In this document: positions 1 to 6,506 of the stretch, one piece after another
How the letters are laid out: every line of letters begins with the position of its first letter
Numbering within the stretch: position 1 is the first letter of the stretch
Assembly (NCBI GenBank): GCA_905479665.1
Contig: CAJQNM010000619.1
Location: 1 to 6,506 of the forward strand
Direction of reading: 5' to 3'
Length of the DNA: 6,506 nt
DNA from: an uncultured Saprospiraceae bacterium
Lineage (GTDB): Bacteria; Bacteroidota; Bacteroidia; Chitinophagales; Saprospiraceae
Translations under genes and position numbers: made by a program
Notes under the pieces: generated by a model
What the model saw: the letters and a program-made list of their open reading frames with translations, nothing else
What the model was told of the DNA's origin: nothing
Database searches by the model: none

Positions 1-390
1 TGAAATATTCCTTTCGATTGACAACGGCCTCGGGAGCAGGTGTGACATAAAATATTTATTCCACGACTCATAAAAAGGATTCTGACTCTCTCTCCCAGTA
101 TAAATCTGATCAATCATGAGAAAATCACCTGCATATCCAAATTTCTTAAGCAGTGCCGATCCCTGCAGCGTGTTTTCTAGAAACTCTCTTCCATAATAAC
201 TGCTTATTAGATCTATGTCGTCATCATCTAAAAGCCCTACTTCGTATTGTCCGGCTATCTTACCGATCAGTGCATTAATTCTCCCATAGATCTCCTGTCC
301 GAATTGTCCCCGATCCCTTAATTCGTCAAGTGACTTCAAGATCACTTTTCCTAGATTAGGTGAGCTCTTTTGGATTGTTGTCCCCGACAT
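1..390 (-). CDS. SAM-dependent methyltransferase-like protein, N-terminal part (runs off window)
   Basis: An open frame of 130 codons starts with ATG at 390-388 and has no stop before the window edge, so only the N-terminus is visible. The first 75 residues are polar and probably helical, with a four-aspartate run at residues 55-58 (LLDDDDIDL). Residues 78-98 contain the diagnostic stretch: a GSALLKKFGYAGDF block followed by LMIDQIY. The pattern GY-(A/P)-GD-(F/Y)-x-M-(I/M)-x-x-IY is what I know from the region just before the Rossmann methyltransferase core in a class of bacterial class I methyltransferases. The glycine-rich SAM-binding motif itself would lie beyond the edge, so the activity is inferred from this lead-in alone. 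The product has no signal peptide and is probably cytoplasmic. The leader is A/T-rich with no Shine-Dalgarno sequence, as is usual in Bacteroidota. The substrate cannot be judged. Confidence 0.7.
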   Translation of the reverse strand, partial: MSGTTIQKSSPNLGKVILKSLDELRDRGQFGQEIYGRINALIGKIAGQYEVGLLDDDDIDLISSYYGREFLENTLQGSALLKKFGYAGDFLMIDQIYTGRESQNPFYESWNKYFMSHLLPRPLSIERNIS

Positions 391-434
391 TTAATTGTAT
401 TTATTGCGCGTGTTTTATGCAAGGTGATACATTC

Positions 435-642
435 CTAATGAGTAGAAGTCCAATTTTTCATAACCTGCATACCTTCCTTTGCAGTTCGCGATATCTGTTT
501 GTAACTAGTTAGTGTATCGTCTCGCAAATAACTATACAGTTTAACATGCTCTTTTGCACTAGCTCTTCATCACCAAAAGCCTTACGTAGCAATGGCTAGG
601 TTCGGTTTTGTTTCTTAGATCTAGCACAAAATAGCTGCCTTA
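435..642 (-). pseudogene. Possible decayed coding remnant, unrecognised
   Basis: Three consecutive open stretches in different minus-strand frames follow one another and read like protein. The first is after the TAA at 642-640 (contains FVLDLRNKTEPSHCY). The second is after the TAG at 598-596 (contains RKAFGDEELVQK). The third is after the TGA at 569-567 and ends with TAG at 437-435 (contains KLYSYLRDDTLTSYKQISR, then a short tail). One added base in the A-run at 551-556 would join the second to the third as VQKEHVKLYSYL. One added base near 580-585 would join the first to the second. The stop lies 45 bp before the methyltransferase-like start, on the same strand, as for an upstream operon partner. 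I do not recognise the family. Open stretches of this length also occur by chance, so this is a tentative call. Confidence 0.25.
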
Positions 643-661
643 AAATGTATACTTACTTACA

Positions 662-679
662 AGACGAAACAGACGAAAC
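662..679. repeat. 9-bp direct tandem repeat, two copies
   Basis: AGACGAAAC occurs twice back to back (662-670 and 671-679). It lies in the gap downstream of the beta-helix gene. Two copies of a 9-mer could be simple slippage. No function is evident. Confidence 0.6.
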
Positions 680-708
680 ACTAGCTGAACGTTCCCCAAC
701 TCTTCTCC

Positions 709-728
709 TCTCGTCCGCAGCGGAGAGA
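709..728. repeat. Imperfect hairpin downstream of beta-helix gene
   Basis: Bases 709-717 pair with 721-728 around a CAG loop (stem TCTC-TCCG with CGGA-GAGA), with one bulged G at 713, giving about eight base pairs. It lies 77-96 bp past the stop of the minus-strand beta-helix gene and could end or stabilise its transcript. The minus-strand sequence after the stem is purine-rich (GAGAAGAG), not a T-run, so it is not a standard intrinsic terminator and is listed only as a structure. Confidence 0.35.
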
Positions 729-804
729 TCTCAGAGGGAGGCAATTGTTGGCTTCGAATAGTACATTTCCGCTCATCCTGCTTCGATACTCTCTGAAGAC
801 GAAA

Positions 805-2697
805 TCAATTTCCGCTAATGCAATCTCCTATTTCAATTGCAAACGTACTGCCCTGCATCACTTGAAATAGCTGCTTCAACTCAATGGCTTCTTTGGCACG
901 AAATAATACTTTACTACCGCCACCCACAATATTTTGTGCACCGACTAATTCACTGGCTTGGACTTCATGCATATTACCATCGCTTAAGTCTTCGATGACA
1001 AATTCATAGGGTTCGCAAGGTCCAGGAAAGGAGGCCCCTGTTTCATAAGACCCAATATCCCGAACCGTCGAACCGACATAACCGCGGCCATCGGCCATCG
1101 GGTTGGAATCCGGACCTGCGGCGATGGCGGGAGAAGCGGGCATGAGGGCATGCGTGAACGTACTCCCACCATTGTCTTCCAAATTTCCGAGTACTGGATC
1201 TTGCCCATAGATTGAAAATGTGGGGCAATCACCTGCGCAAATTTCGACTAGGTTATTGGTGTTGGTAATATTGCTGGCTATGCCCCTGGAATGTGCGCTG
1301 GTGGTAGGCTCGTTATAAATATCTTCGATATCAGCTGGGAAGCTATTGGCAATAATATTTCCATTGAGGATTAGAGTGCCTTCTGTCGTATAAATTGCAC
1401 CACCATCTGAGCCAGTTGCATTCTCTGTTAGGGTGCAATGATCCATGATCATCGTTCCACCATTTTGATAAATGGCACCGCCGAATGCACCGGCATTGCC
1501 GGAAAACGTGCAGTTGGTGGCCCTCACGCGCGCATTGTAGCTTGCCAATACCCCACCCTGACCATTAAAAAAATCAGTGTGGTTTCCTTCGAACAGCACA
1601 CAGTCCAAAATGATGGTGTCAGATATAAAACCAGGACCAATCCACATGGCTCCCGCCGAGTATGGATGATAGCAATTGCGGATGGTAAGTGAATTGATCT
1701 TTGCACGTCCACCCACATCCGTCAGCCTGCCATATTGATTGCCGTCAATGATAATTCCATTGCCATTGAGTGTGATATCTTCAAAATCCCTAAGCAACGT
1801 ACTGCCTGAACTATCCAAGCTTATGACTCCGGTTGTGGCCACATCAATCGTATCATACCCCGTACTGAGATAGGTCTCATCCAGCGCTGCCCTGAGCGAT
1901 CCCGGGCCGTATTGATTGGTGTTGGTCACAGTAAAACGTTTATGTGCTTTGACTGGATAGAAGGTGTAAAAAAGGGGAGCGCCAACAAACGCGTGCACAT
2001 CATTGCTTAGGGTACCCCTCCCATATTCAAACCCATACATCTTTGCAATCTGATTCGCCGGCATGCTATCCAAATCGCCCGGCCAGCTCCACCCAAGACC
2101 GGCCAGCAGGACACCACCACCCGAGTTTAAGAAATCGTCAATGGCTTCCAACTCTTGAGCTGTGTAGGGTTCCTGACCGTTCCAATCATTGCCTATAATG
2201 AGGATGTCCTGATCGACCAGTTTAGTAGCGTCAATATCGCCCCATAAAAGGAAAAGTTCATAGTCATCTGCAAATTTTAGGGTGTTAAGTAGTTGCGACA
2301 TGTTATTCAAATACGCCCAACCCTGTTTTAGAATTATCTTTTTGCCATTTCCCAGCCACTGCATCGTCTGCCGAAGGAAGGTCATATTGTCCTTCACCAG
2401 ACTTGCGTTATCTAGTAGTATTCCTTCGTGCCCTAAGGCCATTAACCGGCCATGGCCCACATGCCTAGCAGCCGCATATACATTACGTTCTTCTGTATGC
2501 TTCGGATCGACCACGATAACAGGCGACACCTGTCTCGAATCATTGACAATCAAATTACCTGCATTGCCAGAAGACCACAATGTGTCGACATTAAGAAAAA
2601 CATGGTCGAGACCAGGCAAAGCTTGAGCAGATGTGTCACCTAAGTAAGTAGAGCTTAGTACCATAACTAGGGCGAATACTTTGAGAGTAGGTTGCAT
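805..2697 (-). CDS. Secreted right-handed beta-helix protein with N-terminal TCAF/GATase-like domain
   Basis: The gene encodes 630 residues (ATG 2697-2695, TGA 807-805). Residues 1-26 form a signal peptide with a likely cut after AQA. Residues about 30-250 resemble the non-catalytic glutamine-amidotransferase-like part of TCAF/M60-associated proteins: HVGHGRLMALGHEGIL (79-94), DILIIGNDW (164-172), a GGGVLLAGLGWSW block (193-205) and MPANQIAKMYGF (212-223). This part has no cysteine, so it cannot act as a Cys-dependent amidotransferase. Residues about 255-555 open with TVTNTNQYGPGSLRAALDE, typical of CSLREA-like beta-helix proteins. They continue with coils such as NCTFSGN-GGAIY and TLTENA-GGAIY, and end in a choice-of-anchor-Q-like block (NGGSTFTHALMPASPA, then RDIGSYE at 546-552). 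Residues 561-630 are a short C-terminal domain bracketed by C561 and C626, shared with the protease at 4249-6150. Role is inferred: surface or extracellular binding, perhaps of glycans or proteins. No catalytic residues are evident. The leader is A/T-rich without a Shine-Dalgarno sequence. Confidence 0.85.
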   Translation of the reverse strand: MQPTLKVFALVMVLSSTYLGDTSAQALPGLDHVFLNVDTLWSSGNAGNLIVNDSRQVSPVIVVDPKHTEERNVYAAARHVGHGRLMALGHEGILLDNASLVKDNMTFLRQTMQWLGNGKKIILKQGWAYLNNMSQLLNTLKFADDYELFLLWGDIDATKLVDQDILIIGNDWNGQEPYTAQELEAIDDFLNSGGGVLLAGLGWSWPGDLDSMPANQIAKMYGFEYGRGTLSNDVHAFVGAPLFYTFYPVKAHKRFTVTNTNQYGPGSLRAALDETYLSTGYDTIDVATTGVISLDSSGSTLLRDFEDITLNGNGIIIDGNQYGRLTDVGGRAKINSLTIRNCYHPYSAGAMWIGPGFISDTIILDCVLFEGNHTDFFNGQGGVLASYNARVRATNCTFSGNAGAFGGAIYQNGGTMIMDHCTLTENATGSDGGAIYTTEGTLILNGNIIANSFPADIEDIYNEPTTSAHSRGIASNITNTNNLVEICAGDCPTFSIYGQDPVLGNLEDNGGSTFTHALMPASPAIAAGPDSNPMADGRGYVGSTVRDIGSYETGASFPGPCEPYEFVIEDLSDGNMHEVQASELVGAQNIVGGGSKVLFRAKEAIELKQLFQVMQGSTFAIEIGDCISGN

Positions 2698-3042
2698 GGT
2701 TGAGTTTTAGTTTGTTAATTTTTATTCCAGGATCCAGCAGGTTGAGTTTGAAGGAAATTGACAGGAAATAAATACCAGTGAATACTTAGTCATGATTGGC
2801 TATCTAGTTTCAATATTTATTTTTCAGAAATAGTACTGAAGTCCAGTGCCAGGATAATTTACGGTTTGATATGTCATGGCAAAAGAATACTTGTTTATGT
2901 TTGCAATCAACTAAAGATGAAACATCCTCAGCAATGAAATCTCGGATTTTTGATAAGTGGTTGAGGATAATGTAGAAAGCGGGTGAAATTATTTGTGGAC
3001 GGAAAAATAGGTAACTACAAAGGGCAATTTATAGCCGAAATC
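2698..3042. other. 345-bp gap between FISUMP gene and beta-helix gene
   Basis: This A/T-rich stretch should carry the promoter and leader of the beta-helix gene. I saw no exact TAnnTTTG -7 element on the minus strand, no strong hairpin followed by a T-run, and no credible gene. Two minus-strand open stretches without usable start codons (3028-2813 and 2910-2827) were considered and rejected. Confidence 0.55.
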
Positions 3043-4083
3043 CTATTTGTCTTTTAAGCACCGCACGGAATTTCCGGACTCCCTCTCGCTAGCATTTCCC
3101 GGTGATGGAGCGGAGGCGGACTGGTAGTACAAACCAGTGGTATAAATACTGTTCACAAAATTGACCGTGGTGCTCCAAAATATTGTCAGTTGTTTAAATT
3201 CTCCGCCAAAAAAGCCACCCAGGCTACCACTTTGCCGAAATCCGACAGCCCGTCCATCCCATCCATACTCGTTTGTTGCTCCAGTATTGGGTGATTGCCA
3301 ATGGGTAAAACCTGTTTCCTTCAGTTTGCCCCCAGCGATGCCGCTCCCTCCAGCATAATCAAAGAGTGTCTCCCACTCAACTTGGCTTGGTACATGCCAA
3401 CCCGTAGGACACAAACCACGGGGATCGACAGCTGCATAATAATTGTAAAATTTTCCATAGTCAGCGTCAAAAGTGATACTGTCATTTTCCAGCCAACAGA
3501 ACGCACCCGTATCCTGTTGGATCCATTCCGCTCCCACAGTAATCTGTGGGATGGTATCTCCATTGCGGTAGGACCGAGTACGCAAATTGTCTGCCATCCA
3601 AATCTGATCCCCAACCTTGACCACTTTGTAGTGATTGCCCTCTACGTCGTACGCCCCATTGGCAAGCAGATGCAAATCCGTTTGCAACTCCTGCAACTTG
3701 GCCATCAGAACATTTAGGGTCACTGCATCCTGTGCATCCGTCGGATCGGCTACGTTCTTGATTTGGCTGCTCTCTGCATCATTGCTATTGCTCAAAACAG
3801 ATCCAAGGGTTCCATCGCTTGGGAGTTTAATAAGCCTCCATCTTGCAAGAAAACGGTATCGTTCGAAATGGACAATATTTGATGTTCTGTCAGCGAACTC
3901 GCCATACGAAAACCCAATGTCTTATCCTGGAGCCATACCACTACACTATCTGCTTCAGAATGAATAGGTAATGTTTGTTTCAACACTTAGCAATCCCTCG
4001 ACCTCAAGTTGTACCTGTGCATGACTTGCAAGATGAATTGAACAGATGCAAAGCACCACGATTATTATTTGACTTGTTTTCAT
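3043..4083 (-). pseudogene. Secreted FISUMP-domain protein, reading frame broken by two compensating frameshifts
   Basis: ATG at 4083-4081 starts a clear signal peptide (cut probably after ASHA, residue 22, then QVQLEVEG). That frame stops at TGA 3957-3955. The protein continues in the +1 frame (LPIHSEADSVVVWLQDKTLG to ISNDTVFLQDGG) until about 3832. It then returns to the original frame (IKLPSDGTLGSVLSNSND onward) and runs to TAG 3045-3043. Start and end are in the same frame, so one extra base near 3974-3980 (A-runs AAACAAAC on the coding strand) and one missing base near 3827-3834 cancel out. The repaired product would be about 346 residues. A helical, possibly coiled-coil stretch (LNVLMAKLQELQTDLHLL, about residues 123-140) precedes a complete FISUMP domain at about 146-345: VGDQIWMADNLRT, YGKFYNYYAAVD, GLCPTGWHVPSQVEWETL, FWSTT and SVRCLKD. 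FISUMP (TIGR02145) proteins are exported proteins of Fibrobacter and Bacteroidota with unknown function. Whether this is true decay or base-call error cannot be settled here. Confidence 0.8.
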
Positions 4084-4248
4084 TGCATGTATTTGGCTTG
4101 GTTAGTGCTTAAATATCAGGATGATCAGAGTGAGAAAAGCTACTAGTCTAGTTTACCGATGGTAGTAGATAGTTTGTAAGCGGTTTTCTTTTATTGATGT
4201 TGGATTTGATGCCTCCGGATCCGCTGGCAGGAGTGCAGGAGCAAAATA
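4084..4248. other. 165-bp gap between protease and FISUMP genes
   Basis: An imperfect inverted repeat centred on GGATCC (4211-4228, GCCTCCGGATCCGCTGGC, two mismatched positions per arm) lies 21-38 bp past the protease stop. It has no loop and no T-run after it on the minus strand, so I do not call it a terminator. No exact Bacteroidota -7 element is visible before the FISUMP start, and there is no Shine-Dalgarno sequence. Confidence 0.4.
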
Positions 4249-6150
4249 TTAGTCGGGCGGACAGCCCTCAGTCAATGCTGTGAACATAGCTCCCGCTTGG
4301 ATGGTAAATTCCGGCTGCAATAAAATTGAGCCGCCGGCATTGAAATACACTTCGACAAAAGATTCAATTGTGTTTCCCGAATAAATGTCTACCAGGGTAT
4401 TGTACTGTCCATCGTCCAAAAATCCAGATCCAAGGTCGAGATCTCCCGAATCACATGGAGTCCCGAAATCTGCATAGTAGTATCCATTCCACCCCGATTG
4501 AGTGATACTCACGTCTGAGGTAAAGACAAGTAAGAGCTGGTTTCCACTGGACGTTATCGAGCCTGGCAACGTGCTTCCGGTATAATTTCCTAACAACGGG
4601 GCACTGATATCCCCTCCATCATAAAAGCTGACAAAATCATAGTCTTGCTCGATGTCAAATTCGGAGAAATCAAATGTGATCGAGTTGGCTCCGACCACAT
4701 CCATCAACCATTCACAATCCGAGTTATTATTGTAAGGATTTGAGCCACTTCCATCTTCCACAGTGCCGGAAGAATCATTTAAAATTTGCGCGCCGAAACA
4801 ATAGACCTGCTCAACAACATAAATCTCAAATACATCATCGGAGAGGGTGAAATTATTGGCCAAATTGGCGTCTGTATTTTCGATGACTACTCCTATGTAG
4901 TATGTTCCGCTGGAAAGCGTAGAGGGAATGGTGGGAAGATATTGCTCCGTGACCCAAGCAGTATAGCTTTCGCTCTGATCCAAATCGCCGTTGCTCCATA
5001 AATAGGTTCCTAAATCAATATCCGAAGTATCTATGTACGTGTCAGTAGACAGATAAAAAGTGAGCTCAAAATCCCCGACAAACGTCGACTGACCTATATT
5101 AAACATGATCACTTCAAGGTAAGTCAGTGAATCCCCAGCCTCCACAAAGGTAGGTGTTGCATAGGTACCCAGCGCAGTCAAATCACCTCCGGCAACCTTG
5201 TTGGATTGAATATCAGCTGCAATTTGGTCGAAACGAGGTTGTGTCATCCGACAATGGCCAAAGGGAGGTATCCTGTTTCCGTTGGCATCAAGAAAAGTAT
5301 GAGATGCTACACTATGTGTAGATAAGTTTTGATGGGTTCCACTACCGCTTTGACCCCCGTAGCCCAAATTATTGTGGTACAATAAATCTGGTTGAATATT
5401 GTCGAAAGTCCCTGACCAGGTAAACATTTCTGAACCATCGTAAGGCGCTTCGGCAGGATAACCACTGTTTTCCCAAGTACCACTCGTGTAGATTGAATTG
5501 TCAGTATTGTACCCATAACCATACCAACCGACCAAACCGCCAACAGGCCGATCGAGAGACATATATCCCATATCCCAGTTGAAATCCTCATCCACCGTCC
5601 AACCCGTCCAGGAATAGAGGTAAGTCGCATAGGCGGAGCCATAAGGTTGGCTAAAATTATCATAGGCTGGTACAACTTCCACGCTGGTTGCCCATCCACC
5701 ATCGTCGTGACTGTAAATGCAATGAGCAGCAGTAAGTACATGCATTCCATCAATCAGTACACCAGAGCACACGTATCCAACTGAGCCAAAGTCTAGGAAT
5801 AGCTTCACATTGGCCCGATAAGGATATTCAGTGACATTTGATACAGCAGTTAAGGATCCGAACGCACGGGCATGTCGTTTGGTCATAGTTGAATCTCCCA
5901 GGAGCTTTCCCGCTGTCGAGTTATTGCTACGTAAATCTTTAGAAGGAATTGCTTTTAAGGATGAGGTTTGCGTGGCAATATCATAAGATACCTGCTGTAC
6001 TGCCACAGCATCAAGCTGTTGGAGCGATTCTTTGTAGACCGGTAGACCCTTAGATTGATAAAATTTTCCGTTTCGCCATTCCCCATCTTGGGCCATGAGA
6101 CTGGTGAGTAAAATGGAAAGAACAAATGAAAAAAGAATTTTCGCTTTCAT
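4249..6150 (-). CDS. Secreted trypsin/V8-like serine protease with CARDB-like, CUB and C-terminal domains
   Basis: The gene encodes 633 residues (ATG 6150-6148, TAA 4251-4249). Residues 1-20 are a signal peptide (cut after LMA, before Q21), followed by a probable propeptide to the basic KRHAR at 91-95. The S1-family domain covers about 96-316. H143 lies in VLTAAHC, D193 in NWDMGY, and S268 in GGQSGSG. C128 and C144 sit where trypsin has its conserved disulfide around the catalytic His. The opening EYPYRANVKLFLDFGSVGYVCSG resembles V8/glutamyl endopeptidases, and H284 in VASH could be the S1-pocket histidine that gives Glu preference; this is inference. Residues about 322-446 look like a CARDB-type beta-sandwich. 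Residues 451-562 form a CUB domain (C451 and C479, then DYDFVSFYDGG and GNQLLLVFTSD). Residues 566-630 form the Cys-bracketed C-terminal domain shared with the beta-helix protein. The product is expected to be an exported, self-processed endopeptidase whose C-terminal domains bind targets. It starts 55 bp after the HTH regulator gene and may be cotranscribed with it. Confidence 0.9.
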   Translation of the reverse strand: MKAKILFSFVLSILLTSLMAQDGEWRNGKFYQSKGLPVYKESLQQLDAVAVQQVSYDIATQTSSLKAIPSKDLRSNNSTAGKLLGDSTMTKRHARAFGSLTAVSNVTEYPYRANVKLFLDFGSVGYVCSGVLIDGMHVLTAAHCIYSHDDGGWATSVEVVPAYDNFSQPYGSAYATYLYSWTGWTVDEDFNWDMGYMSLDRPVGGLVGWYGYGYNTDNSIYTSGTWENSGYPAEAPYDGSEMFTWSGTFDNIQPDLLYHNNLGYGGQSGSGTHQNLSTHSVASHTFLDANGNRIPPFGHCRMTQPRFDQIAADIQSNKVAGGDLTALGTYATPTFVEAGDSLTYLEVIMFNIGQSTFVGDFELTFYLSTDTYIDTSDIDLGTYLWSNGDLDQSESYTAWVTEQYLPTIPSTLSSGTYYIGVVIENTDANLANNFTLSDDVFEIYVVEQVYCFGAQILNDSSGTVEDGSGSNPYNNNSDCEWLMDVVGANSITFDFSEFDIEQDYDFVSFYDGGDISAPLLGNYTGSTLPGSITSSGNQLLLVFTSDVSITQSGWNGYYYADFGTPCDSGDLDLGSGFLDDGQYNTLVDIYSGNTIESFVEVYFNAGGSILLQPEFTIQAGAMFTALTEGCPPD

Positions 6151-6205
6151 TATATTGGTGATTAGCTTTGAGATATTTAGATGAATGAATCGGCCATTTC
6201 GGAAG

Positions 6206-6478
6206 CTATGCCACTACCCGTCGGTTAGCTCGATAGCCGGGATCAAGAACTCGTTTTTCAAAAGCAGCTCGTATCAATCCTGCCGCGTTGGAGACATTCA
6301 ATTTCTTAAGTAGGCTTTTCCGATGCGTCAAGGCCGTATCATAACTGATGAATAATTCGCCAGCGATCTCCCTCGTGCTGTATTCCAGAGAAATCAATTG
6401 GAGAACTTCATACTCACGGCCGGTAATGGACAACGATTTTATCCTCGAAATCTGATTGTGATCCTTGATGGTATACAT
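6206..6478 (-). CDS. Stand-alone LuxR/GerE-type HTH DNA-binding protein
   Basis: The gene encodes 90 residues (ATG 6478-6476, TAG 6208-6206). Residues about 15-75 form a LuxR-type helix-turn-helix. LSITGREYEVLQLISLEYST (16-35) matches the family's LTxRExEVLxL opening. REIAGELFISYDTALTHRKS (36-55) carries the IA-x-x-L-x-(I/V)-S turn and recognition helix, with the usual TV replaced by TA. LLKKLNVSN (56-64) closes the fold. There is no receiver, autoinducer-binding or sensor domain, so the protein is far shorter than the usual response regulators of about 200 residues. The basic tail (residues 76-90, with RANRR) may help DNA contact. It is probably a cytoplasmic transcription regulator, and its closeness to the downstream protease (55 bp, same strand) makes that gene a possible target or cotranscribed partner. 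The start is preceded by the A/T-rich ACCAAAAAACACA, without a Shine-Dalgarno sequence. The promoter lies at or beyond the window edge. Confidence 0.85.
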   Translation of the reverse strand: MYTIKDHNQISRIKSLSITGREYEVLQLISLEYSTREIAGELFISYDTALTHRKSLLKKLNVSNAAGLIRAAFEKRVLDPGYRANRRVVA

Positions 6479-6506
6479 TGTGTTTTTTGGTAGGTAATTA
6501 TTTATT

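Larger units (their letters stand above)
391..804. other. 414-bp gap between beta-helix gene and methyltransferase-like gene
   Basis: This stretch has no intact gene. It holds a possible decayed coding remnant on the minus strand (642-435), a small imperfect hairpin (709-728) and a 9-bp tandem repeat (662-679), each listed separately. The promoter of the methyltransferase-like gene should lie here. I found no exact copy of the Bacteroidota -7 element TAnnTTTG on the minus strand, so no promoter is called. I saw no tRNA-like cloverleaf. Confidence 0.6.

Noticed and set aside
2827..2910. A 28-codon minus-strand stretch that reads like a beta-barrel C-terminus (ends YPGTGLQYYF then stop)
   Set aside because: The stretch is too short, and the only upstream extension is blocked by a TAG at 2913-2911. 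No neighbouring frame continues it as an outer-membrane protein.
2813..3028. A 72-codon minus-strand open frame in the gap between the FISUMP and beta-helix genes
   Set aside because: It has no ATG, GTG or TTG codon at all, no recognisable motif, and lies in A/T-rich intergenic sequence. Chance is the simplest explanation.
3043..3795. Annotating the FISUMP part as an independent 250-residue gene starting at TTG 3795
   Set aside because: The coding signal continues upstream in the same frame (GTLGSVL) and then across the frameshift to a signal peptide at 4083. The TTG is an internal leucine codon, and such a product would lack its export signal.
3161..3967. Plus-strand open frames opposite the FISUMP gene, up to 140 codons
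   Set aside because: They are antisense to a clearly recognisable FISUMP domain and have no family motifs of their own.
4211..4228. GGATCC-centred inverted repeat as a terminator for the protease gene
   Set aside because: It is a loopless imperfect palindrome and has no T-run following on the minus strand.
5307..5753. A 148-codon minus-strand frame inside the protease gene
   Set aside because: It overlaps, out of frame, the region encoding catalytic H143, D193 and S268, so it is a shadow of the protease frame.
6163..6170. TAGCTTTG on the plus strand, an exact match to the Bacteroidota -7 promoter element TAnnTTTG
   Set aside because: It points in the plus direction, antisense into the HTH regulator gene, and no plus-strand gene follows. 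An 8-mer with two free positions is expected by chance.

Overview
The window looks like a chromosomal segment of a Bacteroidota member, most likely of the Saprospiria/Saprospirales type. This is inferred from the protein families: a FISUMP-domain protein, right-handed beta-helix and CARDB/CUB multidomain exoproteins, the short cysteine-bracketed C-terminal domain known from Bacteroidota secreted proteins, and a stand-alone LuxR-type HTH regulator. The A/T-rich leaders without Shine-Dalgarno sequences agree with this. Every gene I can support lies on the minus strand. I found no convincing plus-strand gene, RNA gene, CRISPR array, insertion sequence or origin.

In the direction of transcription (high to low coordinates) the layout is as follows. 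(1) 6478-6206 encodes a 90-residue protein that is little more than a LuxR/GerE DNA-binding domain. (2) After 55 bp, 6150-4249 encodes a secreted serine protease of the trypsin/V8 type followed by CARDB-like, CUB and short C-terminal domains. (3) After 165 bp, 4083-3043 encodes a secreted FISUMP-domain protein whose reading frame is broken by two opposite single-base shifts that cancel each other. (4) A 345-bp gap follows. (5) 2697-805 encodes a 630-residue secreted protein that joins an N-terminal glutamine-amidotransferase-like/TCAF-like domain to a right-handed beta-helix, and ends in the same short domain as the protease. (6) A 414-bp gap holds a possible decayed coding remnant (about 642-435), a small hairpin and a 9-bp tandem repeat. 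(7) 390-1 is the N-terminal part of a SAM-dependent methyltransferase-like gene that runs off the window.

The three central genes encode exported proteins with no evident shared metabolic pathway. They look like cell-surface or extracellular products: a protease, a probable adhesion/carbohydrate-contact protein and a FISUMP protein. The small HTH protein directly upstream of the protease is a candidate local regulator, but nothing in the sequence proves that link. The strongest unusual signals are the compensating frameshift pair in the FISUMP gene, the ungapped C-terminal match between the two large exoproteins (conserved V, F, A, I, L, F, G, F, C), and the fusion of a cysteine-free amidotransferase-like fold to a beta-helix. 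I did not find a clearly novel multi-gene system.
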